Below, piece after piece: positions 1 to 10,035 of a stretch of DNA of 37,768 nucleotides. The first letter of the stretch is position 1, and each line of letters opens with the position of its first letter. Made by a program: the position numbers and the translations under genes. Source of the stretch: Candidatus Woesearchaeota archaeon (GTDB lineage: Archaea > Nanobdellota > Nanobdellia > Woesearchaeales > DSVV01); assembly GCA_018303325.1 (NCBI GenBank), contig JAGVYH010000048.1, positions 1 through 37,768 on the forward strand, written 5' to 3'. The notes beneath the pieces are model-generated. The model searched no databases and was not told the origin of the DNA. It saw only the letters and a list, made by a program, of their open reading frames with translations.

Positions 1-9
1 TTCTTTCGA

Positions 10-942
10 TTAAACCAATAATTCTAAAACCCTTTTTATCTCTTCAAGGGTATGATTGAGTTGTGTTGCAGCATTTTTATAATCTTCTTCTTTTATGCTT
101 TCAATGGAAGTTCTGATATCTTCTCTCGATATAAATAGGATTATTTTCTCCTTATATAAATGGGGTTTTTCATCTGAATACCAAAGCAATGCGAATATAT
201 CACATAAATCTTTTACACGTTTATGCCCTTTATCCCTTTCTTTCAATGCAGTTATCTTTGTAGCGAGTAATAACTCTACTTTTGGCAGCCACAATTTTTT
301 ATTAAAGTTTTCAAGTTCATTTCTATACTTTTTTTGTTCAAACACAAATCTTAATAATGGCAAACTAATTGGTTGAAAATGGAAAACTTTCTTAAATGTT
401 GAAGGAACAAAATCTACCAGTAAATCCACATATAACGGAAAAATAAACGGTGACGAAACATTTCTGCTTTGTTCTATCTCTTCTTCACTTTCAGTATGAA
501 TCTCTTTAAGCAGCCTGAAAGAGATTGATTACAAACTGGGTCTTATACCCCGCAGCTTGCTGCGATAGCGCGCCCAGTTTGTAATCTTAAAAATGCCGGT
601 CACGAAGTGACAAATTCGCCGTATACCCCACAGCTTGCTGTGGTTGGGTAGGCGAATTTGAGGCATTTTTTTTGATTTAAATCTTAATTCTTTCTCTAAT
701 ATCTCTATAGATTTAGCTAAAGAAGAATTTTTCATTTGCTCTATTGTTGCATTCTTGTCAAGATGAAAACCTAAATCAATATCCCTGCTTCCTAAGTAAG
801 GTCTTCCTTGGGCTTTTTGAAAACTCTTGTTTACATGGAAAAATACTGCCCAACCACCAATAATACAAATTGGTTCTTCAAGTGCTGAAATTACTTTTTG
901 CAAGTATTTATACGAAGTTCTCGTTTCAAATTCAGGATACAT
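10..942 (-). pseudogene. AbiEii-like nucleotidyltransferase (type IV TA toxin-like), split by a hairpin insertion at about 523-672
   Basis: N-terminal ORF 529..942 has an NTase signature (IIGGWAVFFH...GSRDIDLGFHLD). The C-terminal part continues in the same frame (SFRLLKEIHTESEEEIEQSRNVSSPFIFPLYVDLLVDFVPSTFKKVFHF..., ORF 10..429). They are separated by a hairpin-rich segment with an in-frame TAA at 529-531. Confidence 0.6.
523..672. repeat. Two nested hairpins inserted in the NTase gene
   Basis: GATTACAAACTGGG/CCCAGTTTGTAATC (14 bp) and AAATGCC...AAATTCGCC/GGCGAATTT...GGCATTT. Apical regions share TATACCCC(G/A)CAGCTTGCTG(C/T)G. Confidence 0.8.
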
Positions 943-943
943 T

Positions 944-1516
944 TTACTTCACCTTTTTAATAAGCATTTCAGCAGCTTCTTCAGCTGGTCCTCCTTCTGT
1001 AAACAGATCAATAATCAACTGTGGTATCCCAACAATAAACAAACCATTTACTTTCCTTTTTCCAAACCCAACATGTTTATCTGTAATAATAATCCTGAAG
1101 TTTCCTCTGCCATAAAGCCCGTCCTTAGTTAGAAGTTTATGCCAAGTTTCCAAATCATTCTCTTCAATATAAATATCTGTTCGTGTTGGAAACAAATATC
1201 TTTGCACAAGATTTTCAGCTTGGTACGTGGTTAAAGCATATTCTAATTTTACTTTTTTAAGAAAAATTATTGGCTCTTTAACCATATATTCCCTAATCTT
1301 TTTTGGTTTTTTATGGAGATTTAGCCAATATTTAATAAGATTCTTAGCATTGATTACTTTAGTGCCCTTTACAAGCTTTTTTCTTTCTAATTCCCTTAAA
1401 AATAAAATCACCCATTGACGTGTGCAATTGGCTAGCTTAGAAATCTTATTCTTGCTCAATTGCTTTCTTTCAGTAAGCATTACTCTAAGTATACATTCCT
1501 TTTTTTGGCCGCGCAT
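944..1516 (-). CDS. AbiEi-like winged-helix antitoxin / transcriptional regulator
   Basis: 190 aa ORF ending 1 nt before the NTase start; N-terminal HTH-like region (LSKNKISKLANCTRQWVILFLRELERKKLVKG); operon arrangement typical of AbiE pairs. Confidence 0.5.
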   Translation of the reverse strand: MRGQKKECILRVMLTERKQLSKNKISKLANCTRQWVILFLRELERKKLVKGTKVINAKNLIKYWLNLHKKPKKIREYMVKEPIIFLKKVKLEYALTTYQAENLVQRYLFPTRTDIYIEENDLETWHKLLTKDGLYGRGNFRIIITDKHVGFGKRKVNGLFIVGIPQLIIDLFTEGGPAEEAAEMLIKKVK

Positions 1517-1727
1517 ATAGTGTAAGTATCTAAACTTATATATAAATGTTACTTACATGTTGTTTTATTATCATTATCTTGGTTTTCATTTATGCTTTTT
1601 ATCTCAAGAGGCCTTTCTATAATCATAAATTGTATAATGCGGGTTATACTTTGTAAATTTTCTTAATTTTATCCCGTCCCTTTTGGCGATTGGCTAATTC
1701 ATTTCATTATAAGTATATACTTATGAT

Positions 1728-2063
1728 TCAACTGCATACATAACTTATTTTCTGGTCAGTTCCTTCAATATCACTATAATGAAATATGCCTTTTATCTTC
1801 TGCCCTTCAATAATATCATTTATTTTCATAGTCGAAGAATTAAGTATTTTTAGGTTTGCCTTGTTTATTGTATCCAGTGTAACAATGCAGTCTGTAAACG
1901 TGTCGTTATTTGCTATCGTGAACCAAATTTCATCATTAGAATATTCTGATTTAAAGAACTCAATGTTTTTTGGGAGATAGACTGCTTTGCCAGTTATTAA
2001 ATTGCCACAGCTAACAAACGAAATTAGTAAGATTATCAAAATAATAATTGGAATTAATCTCAT
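1728..2063 (-). CDS. Small secreted/lipoprotein-like protein
   Basis: N-terminal hydrophobic segment then Cys and LITGKAVYLP (MRLIPIIILIILLISFVSCGNLITGKA). Confidence 0.55.
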   Translation of the reverse strand: MRLIPIIILIILLISFVSCGNLITGKAVYLPKNIEFFKSEYSNDEIWFTIANNDTFTDCIVTLDTINKANLKILNSSTMKINDIIEGQKIKGIFHYSDIEGTDQKISYVCS

Positions 2064-2162
2064 ATTTAATTGAATAAGTAAGGAAATATATATATATAAT
2101 CAGTAATAATAAAATAATCATAATAACTAATCAATAATAATCGAGTTATGGTGTGATTTACC

Positions 2163-2765
2163 TTGAGTTTAAATGAGCTTTTAAAAACCAATAAAGATGC
2201 AAGAAAAATATTCGGCAGGAAAGAGATAGAAATCATACTAAAACAAATAAATGGGATTTCTTTAACACAATCTGAAAAGAACAGATTGTCTAGGGATATA
2301 AGGCCAAAATTTAGATTTATAAAAGAAGTTTCTCTGTTTCAGGATGAGTTTGAGCTAAAAAAAGATTCTGCTGCCACTAAGATTATTAAAAGAATAGTTA
2401 ATCTGATATTACAGGACGAATTAGCAAATAATGTTAAAGCAATATTGTTGTTTGGCTCTCATGTTCTGGGTAATGTAACGCCCAGATCTGATATAGATAT
2501 CACAGTTATCTTTACAAAAATATCCTTAAAAAAAGCTACAAAATTTAGAATAAGGATTTCCAGAGAGTTCTCTAAAAAAGTAGATATACAGGTATTTAAT
2601 GTTCTGCCGCAAAAAATCAAAAGAGAAATTGCAAAAAAATATAATATTCTTTACAAAACACCTGATTTTGATAATGCCAACTTTTTTATATCTTATCTGA
2701 AAGAAGATGATTATTTTATAAGAAAACATAAATTTTTTGGTGATAATTATGGCAAAAATAAATGA
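2163..2765 (+). CDS. MNT-type minimal nucleotidyltransferase (HEPN/MNT TA antitoxin-like)
   Basis: LLFGSHVLGNVTPRSDIDITVIF = GS-x-G-x(n)-SDID signature; overlaps the start of a HEPN-like ORF. Confidence 0.75.
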   Translation: MSLNELLKTNKDARKIFGRKEIEIILKQINGISLTQSEKNRLSRDIRPKFRFIKEVSLFQDEFELKKDSAATKIIKRIVNLILQDELANNVKAILLFGSHVLGNVTPRSDIDITVIFTKISLKKATKFRIRISREFSKKVDIQVFNVLPQKIKREIAKKYNILYKTPDFDNANFFISYLKEDDYFIRKHKFFGDNYGKNK

Positions 2766-3369
2766 CAAGATTACACAAATTATTCAATATTTAAAAGAGC
2801 TTAGCGAAATTGCGCCTTCTGATATTGAAGAATACAAATCTATAGGAAATAACATTAATAATCAGATAAAATAAAACAATAGTAATGTTATTTCCTAATA
2901 AGCAAATCACTTTTTGTAAGTAAGCAAACTTACGAAGATTAAAGTGATTTGCTATAGAGGGTTTTGAATAACCTATACAAATAGTCAAAACCCTTAATAG
3001 AACCGCTTTGAAAAATATCATAAAAAAGAGTTTTTCAAAGCTCTCTATAATCTAGAAAAAAAAGCAGCATGTGAACGGTATATTGAGAAGATTGTAGAAG
3101 CAATAACTGATTTGGCTTTTTTAATAATAAAATTAAAAAGACTGAAAATACCAGAAGATGATATTGATGCATTTAACATTCTTAGTGAGAATAAAATTAT
3201 TAGCTCAAGTTTAGCCTCAAAACTTAAAAATGCAAAAGGAATGAGAAATATCATCTCACATCAGTATGGCTCTATTGATGATAACATTATTTTTGAGTCA
3301 ATTACTGAAGAATTGGATAAGAATGTAAATGAGTTTATTAAAGTCATTAAGAAAATTAAAGGAGTATAA
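2749..3369 (+). pseudogene. HEPN (DUF86-like) partner, split by a ~201-bp four-hairpin insertion (about 2842-3042)
   Basis: 5' part MAKINDKITQIIQYLKELSEIAPSDIEEYKS and 3' part LYNLEKKAACERYIEKIVEAITDLAFLIIKLKRLKIPEDDIDAFNILSENKIISSSLASKLKNAKGMRNIISHQYG (with HEPN R-N-x3-H: RNIISH) are in the same frame, separated by stops. Confidence 0.7.
2842..3042. repeat. Tandem array of four hairpins
   Basis: GGAAATAACATTA/TAATGTTATTTCC (2845-2857/2883-2895); AGCAAATCACTTT/AAAGTGATTTGCT (2901-2913/2941-2953); AGGGTTTTGA/TCAAAACCCT (2958-2967/2985-2994); GCTTTGAAAAA/TTTTTCAAAGC (3005-3015/3031-3041). Confidence 0.9.
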
Positions 3370-3416
3370 TATGTTAAATTTTAGAGCAATTCATAACAAA
3401 ATTCAGAAACTTTTAT

Positions 3417-3504
3417 ATATAGTAAGTGACCTAAATCTCATCAATATCGCGTCACTTACTATATTTGTCGGGCATAACTATTTTGATAAGTATTTATGTC
3501 CGAC
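3417..3504. repeat. Two tandem hairpins upstream of the 94-bp repeat
   Basis: ATATAGTAAGTGAC/GTCACTTACTATAT (3417-3430/3451-3464) and GTCGGGCATAA/TTATGTCCGAC with one G-U (3467-3477/3494-3504). Confidence 0.9.
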
Positions 3505-3532
3505 ATTATACCCATTAAAACGAGAATAAGTT

Positions 3533-3626
3533 ATATACTAAAAGTGCAAAATAATCGAACATTATTTTGCACTTTTGTATATACAAAAGTGATTAATTTG
3601 TTCGAAAATTAATCACTTTTAGTATA
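3533..3626 (+). repeat. 94-bp double-hairpin repeat, copy 1
   Basis: ATATACTAAAAGTGCAAAATAATcgaacATTATTTTGCACTTTTGTATATACAAAAGTGATTAATTTgttcgAAAATTAATCACTTTTAGTATA; exact reverse complement of 10902-10995. Confidence 0.95.
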
Positions 3627-3680
3627 GATAGATATGATACTAATCTATTACCTAATAACAATCAAAAAAAGAGGAATATC

Positions 3681-6600
3681 ATGATAAAAAAGAGAAGATT
3701 AATATTTTTATTTTTAATAGCCCTATTATTAATAATCTCGGTAATACTTAGCTCATCTGTTTTAGGGCTTCTTATTCCTCAAACAGGCAAACAAGTAGGA
3801 GATTTAAGCGAAATCGAATCTTATAAAGGCACATCACGATTGTTCTTAGAAATGTTTGTAGGTTGTTTGAGAAAGCAAGATGGAAATTATATTGGTGCAA
3901 TACCACATTACAATTCAAGTTTATTGTTAGACCAAAAAATAGATATACCTTCAGATGATGAGAAGATTTATCCAACACCGAAATTTTCTAATCCATGGGG
4001 AAATCAGGTAGATGATTTTATGGAAAAAATTATGGACAATGGTATAGAAGAAATTCCTCAACTCGAGATTTCATGGAAACAAGCTCCCAAATCTTATCTT
4101 TATGAAGGCGATTGTTACTTGTTTGCTAATTATTGGCATCAGTTCTGGAACAATAATGAAGAAATAACACAAGATGATGAAGCGTTTAGTGTGTTAAAGG
4201 AAGATGAACTTTATAGTGATAATGGTGGTACTAAAACAGAATTAGATGATGTCGCTCAAATTGACGAAGGTTTAGAAGCCCCATTTAAAGGCGCGTATTA
4301 TGTTAATAATAATGATTACAAATATTCAGTTTATTGGGAAGGTTCCCCACAAGGTAGTCAAGAGAATTGCGAAAATTATGGTGGTTTTTATAAAGATGTC
4401 GAAGACAATAAAGTCAAGAATTGTTGCGGCGACGATTACCTATGGATAATGAACGGCGTCTATAATTTTGATGGCAATCAAGATAAATCAGTAGATGAAT
4501 TATGTCTTTATGGTTATGTTTCTCCAGACACAGGCGAGCCATTAGTAGAATCTTCAGAATCGCAAATATATCATTCAACTGCAAAAGTAGGCAATCATCC
4601 ATACAGAAAAGGTGTTTATTGCACGCCTTTGGCAGCGGTTGGTGAAGTTTCTGATATACATTATTCTTACGATATCAACAATTATGATCCGCAAAGCACA
4701 ACAGAACAGAGAAGATTGTTTGTCTACAAAAAGGATTTACCAACAACTACTGCAACAGATGTTGGATTGTGGAAAACAGATACTTCTGCTAATTATTGTA
4801 CACATTATTTTTCAGATAAAGATGCTGGTTCTATAAAGAAAGGTGATAACTTCGAATGGTTAACTCCAGAACAAGCAGGCGAGATAAATTATTTTGGTGT
4901 TGGTAATGATGGTAAAACAGCTTTTGATAAAGACAACAAACCATATATTGCAGACAAAAAATTCATATTAAACCCAAAAGCACCAGACTACATCTACGAC
5001 GTCATGACTAAACAATTGTCTGGAGATGCTTACAAAGATTCAGATGACTTTACTATCTGCAACTTATTCCTAAACGGAACATGGACAGGACATCATTGTT
5101 GTGGTGGAAAATATGATTATACAGCTAAAAAACCAATCCTTGAAAACTTTAACGACGAAGGTGAAGACGGAACACATTACGTATTAACCAAGAACAGATT
5201 AAAGGCATACAGTCTAAGCGCAGAAATAGAAAGCGGAGAAGTATTGAAAGAGCCAAACAAAGCATGTTATCAAGGAGAAGCGATTGAAAGTGGGGAGATA
5301 AGGAATGTTGTTCCTAATCCACCATTTCTTGTCGGCGATAATATTCGTTCATTCATTAACAAAAAGGGAATATTATCTTTATGTAGTAATTTAAATACTG
5401 TTTATCTTGGCAATGAGGAAAAACAATTCTTTGGAGATTCACTAGGGTTTATTTATGATTTTGATTTATTTGCCGCTTCAACCAATTATCTTTTTTATGA
5501 CAACACAAAAAAAGAACTTAAAAATGTTAAACCACATTGTGGCTCTTTCTATCTCAAAGCAGGCGAGGATTTGGTTGGCTCAGGTGACTCAAATGACAGG
5601 TTCGCCTACTGCTTCACCAACAATACTTGGCTAAGTTTTGATATAGAAGATTTGCCAGATGAACAAGGTACAAACAACGAGTTAGATATATTAGGGAGAT
5701 ATCCTGCAGAAGGCGATGTATTGCATGAATCAAGCATTAATGTTGATTTTAAAACTATTAAAAATAAGGTTGTGAAATCTGACAAAGGTTGCTGTTTTGA
5801 AGGTGATTGCTGGAATGGCCAAGAATGCGTTGCTAATGGTGATACAGAGATGGATAAATATGTTGATCCAAAAAAAGTTTATCTTTGCGCTAACGGCGAA
5901 TGGACGTCTGGCGAAGCTTCATTTAACTGGTACGACGAGAAATTTGCAGGCGAAGTTGAGCCATCCCAAACAGGATTAGCATATTGTGTAGACAAATGGT
6001 CTTGCGCCTGTCCTGAAAAAGATGTTTATGATTTAGGCGATGAAGACCAGCATGAGATAGATGTTTGCGAAACTTATACACAACCAAATTCCCTGTGCAC
6101 AAGAGAGCCTGCGATGTTTATCGACGACAGATTCTGCGAGCCAGAATTTACGAAAAAAGATGACAATGGTTATGATTTTAAAGATGCCTCAACAATAACA
6201 TCATCACAATGGACTTCTCGAACAAAATATCTCGCAACTGCATTGTTAACCCTTGCTCAGCAAAAGAAGTCAAATGAGTTTACTTTACATTGCGACACCC
6301 CAAAAAATGTTCTTAACTTTTATGATTTAAGTTTTACAAAGGATTTGTTTGTTACAGAACTGGATTATAATAATTTCTGTGCCTTAAAACTTAAAACAAA
6401 TGCTGGTGATGAAGAAATTTATTTAGGCACAACATTAAACCCAAAACTAAACTATGATGAAATACCTGAAGAATTATACCAAACAAAAGAAATATCTGAA
6501 TTTGAGCAGTGCACAGACGACACTAGTTGTATCGAAGGATATGGCTGCTACAAAAAGCCTGCTGCCAATGTTGGACAATGTGTCAAACAATGTTATGATA

Positions 6601-7421
6601 ATAGTGATTGCGAAGAAAACGAAGGATGTTATTCTGAAGATGGGGAAGAAGTGAGTGAAAATGAGGTTAATCAAGGATTATGCGCAAAAAAAGCGCCAAA
6701 ATCATTCGATATGTTTAATATTGAAAATTTAGGTGAATTGTTTTATGGAACATCTGACACAACAGGCATATTAGATAATGAATTCTTGTTTAAATTAACT
6801 AGCAAGACATTTGCTGAAGAGGAATGCAAAACTATTCTTGAAGGAACTAACCCCCAAAACGGAAATGGTGATAATTTCTTGCTCTTTAAAACTTGTGATA
6901 ATAATAATGTTGCTTTTAATAATTTTACAAAAGCAATGATATTTAGTAACAACCCACAAGAAAAAGAATTTTTAACATTGACATATGACGAGACCACAAA
7001 TAATGAGTTAATTAGTAATGTTAATGATATAAAAAAGTATTATCAGAGTAACAAAGACAAAATCGCAGAGAAGAAAGAAATGGATATTATTAATACTCTT
7101 TCTGATTTTGACAAAGTATACTATGCTAAAAAAGATACTAAAGTAATCTTCGGCGTCTTAGAACGAAAATCAGACCCAGATGCTTCTGGAGATCCTTCTT
7201 CAAAGCTAAGATATTTTGGTGTTATTATGTACAAAAATATATTTACAGACAACAAAGTATGTACAGAACTTGAAAACTCCTCGCCTTTGCTTTATTGTAG
7301 TCATGACGATACTACAAAAGTTACAGTAATTATCATCCCATCAACACCAAACTACGACGGCACAGAAGATGCAATCATGAATTATTGGTCAGATTTGACT
7401 GCGAAGATTAGAATGAAATAA
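3681..7421 (+). CDS. Giant secreted Cys-rich surface protein
   Basis: 1246 aa; N-terminal signal/TM (MIKKRRLIFLFLIALLLIISVILSSSVLG); many paired cysteines (CTDDTSCIEGYGCYKKPAANVGQCVKQCYDNSDCEENEGCY). Confidence 0.8.
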   Translation: MIKKRRLIFLFLIALLLIISVILSSSVLGLLIPQTGKQVGDLSEIESYKGTSRLFLEMFVGCLRKQDGNYIGAIPHYNSSLLLDQKIDIPSDDEKIYPTPKFSNPWGNQVDDFMEKIMDNGIEEIPQLEISWKQAPKSYLYEGDCYLFANYWHQFWNNNEEITQDDEAFSVLKEDELYSDNGGTKTELDDVAQIDEGLEAPFKGAYYVNNNDYKYSVYWEGSPQGSQENCENYGGFYKDVEDNKVKNCCGDDYLWIMNGVYNFDGNQDKSVDELCLYGYVSPDTGEPLVESSESQIYHSTAKVGNHPYRKGVYCTPLAAVGEVSDIHYSYDINNYDPQSTTEQRRLFVYKKDLPTTTATDVGLWKTDTSANYCTHYFSDKDAGSIKKGDNFEWLTPEQAGEINYFGVGNDGKTAFDKDNKPYIADKKFILNPKAPDYIYDVMTKQLSGDAYKDSDDFTICNLFLNGTWTGHHCCGGKYDYTAKKPILENFNDEGEDGTHYVLTKNRLKAYSLSAEIESGEVLKEPNKACYQGEAIESGEIRNVVPNPPFLVGDNIRSFINKKGILSLCSNLNTVYLGNEEKQFFGDSLGFIYDFDLFAASTNYLFYDNTKKELKNVKPHCGSFYLKAGEDLVGSGDSNDRFAYCFTNNTWLSFDIEDLPDEQGTNNELDILGRYPAEGDVLHESSINVDFKTIKNKVVKSDKGCCFEGDCWNGQECVANGDTEMDKYVDPKKVYLCANGEWTSGEASFNWYDEKFAGEVEPSQTGLAYCVDKWSCACPEKDVYDLGDEDQHEIDVCETYTQPNSLCTREPAMFIDDRFCEPEFTKKDDNGYDFKDASTITSSQWTSRTKYLATALLTLAQQKKSNEFTLHCDTPKNVLNFYDLSFTKDLFVTELDYNNFCALKLKTNAGDEEIYLGTTLNPKLNYDEIPEELYQTKEISEFEQCTDDTSCIEGYGCYKKPAANVGQCVKQCYDNSDCEENEGCYSEDGEEVSENEVNQGLCAKKAPKSFDMFNIENLGELFYGTSDTTGILDNEFLFKLTSKTFAEEECKTILEGTNPQNGNGDNFLLFKTCDNNNVAFNNFTKAMIFSNNPQEKEFLTLTYDETTNNELISNVNDIKKYYQSNKDKIAEKKEMDIINTLSDFDKVYYAKKDTKVIFGVLERKSDPDASGDPSSKLRYFGVIMYKNIFTDNKVCTELENSSPLLYCSHDDTTKVTVIIIPSTPNYDGTEDAIMNYWSDLTAKIRMK

Positions 7422-7462
7422 TATACACAATAATATTAATAGAATAAATTAGGTATTTTTTT

Positions 7463-7565
7463 AGTTCCTGGGCGAAGCCACCCGTCTCATGAATTTTTGA
7501 GTTTTTTATGTTGTATAAAAAAATAAAAAAATTAATCATAGTGAACTGTGGCTTCGCCTTGGAAT
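7463..7565 (+). repeat. Dispersed palindromic element, copy R1
   Basis: AGTTCCTGGGCGAAGCCACCCGTCTCATGAA...ATCATAGTGAACTGTGGCTTCGCCTTGGAAT; arms GGCGAAGCCAC/GTGGCTTCGCC. Confidence 0.85.
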
Positions 7566-7654
7566 TATAGCAAAGGCACTAAATTTTCGTAATTAACGAT
7601 GCCTTTGCTATATACGTGGACTTTAACAAAAAAGATACGAATATTAAAGTCCAC
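7566..7654. repeat. Two tandem hairpins
   Basis: TATAGCAAAGGCA/TGCCTTTGCTATA (7566-7578/7600-7612) and GTGGACTTT/AAAGTCCAC (7616-7624/7646-7654). Confidence 0.9.
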
Positions 7655-7708
7655 CACTATAAAAGAACTAAACAAATACAATTAAACCATAATAATCCAA
7701 AATGCACC

Positions 7709-10000
7709 ATGAAACCAAATTTATCAAAGAAATCTCAACTAGCAATCTTTATGATTCTTGGAATAGTATCAGTTATACTTATCGGTTTGGCATTATTCGG
7801 CATTTCTAGCTCCACAGAAAAAGGTTTTGCAACAAAACAATCACAGTTAGGAGAGCTGTTTATCGGCAAAGGTAAATACACTACTTACATTAAAAGCTGT
7901 CTTGACCAGGCAACAAAACAAGGTTTAATATTAGCAGGCAAACAAGGCGGCGCAATTTATGACAACCAGACAATTGGAGGTAAACTAAGCCAGACCTCGA
8001 AATATTATGAAGTAGAGGATATAAGAATACATTATTCTTTACTTTCTCCGACAACAATTAAACTTCCTGAATATCCTTATCCTACAATAGAAAACATAAA
8101 TATGCCTTTCTTATCCTCAGACTCTTCTGTTTACGGTATCTCCTCGCCATTTATCAGTGCCATTAATAATCCTTTCATTCCTTTATGCGACAGGTTTGGC
8201 CCAAATAATGATCCAAAATCTAACATTCCTTACTGCGGCAATTTTCCGAACATTTTCGACACTGTAAATATTAATGACCACAATTCTGTCCAGGAATACC
8301 TCCAAAAATACATCACGCAAAAAACAAACGATTGCATTAAACTTGAAACACTGCCAGAGCTTCAAGGATATAATATTATTAAACAAAATTTTAATGTAGA
8401 TATTGTCTTGACAGAATCTTCTGTTGTTGCTAATCTTAACATGACTTTGGCATTATCAACACCGCAGTCAACATTAAAAGAAACCCTGCCTGTAATAGAT
8501 ATCAGCGGCATTTCAGTCGAGAAACACATCAGAATAAAACAGATTTTCGAATTGCTTGCAAGGTTGAGACAGGAAGATTCAAAGAACATATTTTTTGAAG
8601 TAACAAATGCACAGACATTAACTCATTGCGGTCCAAACGAAAATTTGCCTTGCTTAAAGCCAGGAATGATTGTCTCAACCCAAAAATTGTTTAACAATGA
8701 TTATGTCGTCAAGATTACAGACACAGAATCATTGATTGATGGAAAAAATTATGTTTACCAGACAGTTTTTCAGAACAGAAACCCAGCATTAGATTATTTA
8801 ACAGACAATAACCTGAATACACAAAACACAGAATTTTCTAATTACAATGCTGTTCTCGTCGAGGGAATGACTTTAATAATAGATCCTTATGGATATGATC
8901 CTGACGAGGATAATCATGAGAATGGTTTTATGAAAGAGTATTATTTCTACGAAGCAGTTAATAGTAATGGAAACCCAGATAGTAATGGCTATACTAAATT
9001 TGAGGCTGACAAGGATAATGACGGTGTGATTGATTGTATCCTTATAACAAACGGCGGTTTAGATGGAATTCAGAATTCGTTGAAAAACTGCCTTGTTCCA
9101 GACAAATTGCCGCCTGCATTTAAAGACAGGAAAGTAACATATACATTAACTCAGTATGACGCAGGCGAACACATTATCAGAGTAAAAGTGTGCGATAATA
9201 CAAACAGTCCAAAATGTGATTGGCAAGATGTAAAAATATTTGTTATTCCTTTGATAGCTTTTGACACAGACGAGAATGATAATCCTTATCCTTTTAACCC
9301 GTCAACAGATTATCAAGTTAAAGGGCAGTTTATTTATACTATTAATCCAAATGGAATTGTTACTTTGGGTGTAAAACAAACAATTCCTTCAGAATCTCCA
9401 TTAACATCTGACACAGAATCACAACAAGAAAATGATGCTCAACCATCTCAATCTTCAACACCAGCATCTTCATCACCTTCTTCAGCAGATCAATCATCAT
9501 CTCAACCTTCAACACCTTCATCTTCTCAACAAACCACACCAGTAATCACGCCAACCATACCTTATGATAATACCGACGTGGATATTCTTATATCTAGAGC
9601 ATTAAGCGGTACAAAACTGCCTTATGAAATGTATTACTTTGAAAACAAATATCTTATAGTGAAAACTACTGTTAATAATCAAGGTCCAGAAATTGTGCCA
9701 GAAACAGACGCATTTAGGCAATTTGCTGAAAAAGGCGACAATGGAAAACCTAACTTATACATTCAAAAAAAGATTTACGGCACTAACCAGCAAAGCGCAC
9801 TTAACCAAAAGCTAGTTCCAGGAAAAAACCTGTTTTTTATTTACATACCTGAACCATGCACACAAGGAGCATTCTTTCAAGGATACTGCCATTATGGTAA
9901 CAAATGTTATTATAATATGAATATAGTTAATCATAATTTTCAAACAGCATGGGACAATTGTCCTTCTGCAAACCTCTGCGCGGAAACTGGATGTGTATAA
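7709..10000 (+). CDS. Pilin-like/surface protein with class III prepilin-like N-terminus and Ser/Pro/Gln-rich linker
   Basis: MKPNLSKKSQLAIFMILGIVSVILIGLALFGI start at ATG 7709, preferred over the GTG at 7616 that lies in a hairpin stem. Linker PSQSSTPASSSPSSADQSSSQPSTPSSSQQTTP. Confidence 0.75.
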   Translation: MKPNLSKKSQLAIFMILGIVSVILIGLALFGISSSTEKGFATKQSQLGELFIGKGKYTTYIKSCLDQATKQGLILAGKQGGAIYDNQTIGGKLSQTSKYYEVEDIRIHYSLLSPTTIKLPEYPYPTIENINMPFLSSDSSVYGISSPFISAINNPFIPLCDRFGPNNDPKSNIPYCGNFPNIFDTVNINDHNSVQEYLQKYITQKTNDCIKLETLPELQGYNIIKQNFNVDIVLTESSVVANLNMTLALSTPQSTLKETLPVIDISGISVEKHIRIKQIFELLARLRQEDSKNIFFEVTNAQTLTHCGPNENLPCLKPGMIVSTQKLFNNDYVVKITDTESLIDGKNYVYQTVFQNRNPALDYLTDNNLNTQNTEFSNYNAVLVEGMTLIIDPYGYDPDEDNHENGFMKEYYFYEAVNSNGNPDSNGYTKFEADKDNDGVIDCILITNGGLDGIQNSLKNCLVPDKLPPAFKDRKVTYTLTQYDAGEHIIRVKVCDNTNSPKCDWQDVKIFVIPLIAFDTDENDNPYPFNPSTDYQVKGQFIYTINPNGIVTLGVKQTIPSESPLTSDTESQQENDAQPSQSSTPASSSPSSADQSSSQPSTPSSSQQTTPVITPTIPYDNTDVDILISRALSGTKLPYEMYYFENKYLIVKTTVNNQGPEIVPETDAFRQFAEKGDNGKPNLYIQKKIYGTNQQSALNQKLVPGKNLFFIYIPEPCTQGAFFQGYCHYGNKCYYNMNIVNHNFQTAWDNCPSANLCAETGCV

Positions 10001-10035
10001 CGCTTTAATATTAAGGTATTATTATCCCAATAACA

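Noticed and set aside
535-665. Possible Rho-independent-type terminator
   Set aside because: Long nested arms with no obligate T-tract placement, and it sits inside a gene split in phase; an insertion explains it better.
3329-3529. 66-aa ORF after the HEPN gene
   Set aside because: Overlaps the HEPN end and runs through hairpin arms; no protein-like features.
2845-3626. CRISPR array
   Set aside because: The repeats are inverted within each unit and differ between units; there are no direct repeats with regular spacers and no cas genes.
9390-9560. Possible tandem nucleotide repeat
   Set aside because: Explained by the Ser/Pro/Gln-rich linker of the encoded surface protein rather than a DNA-level repeat unit.
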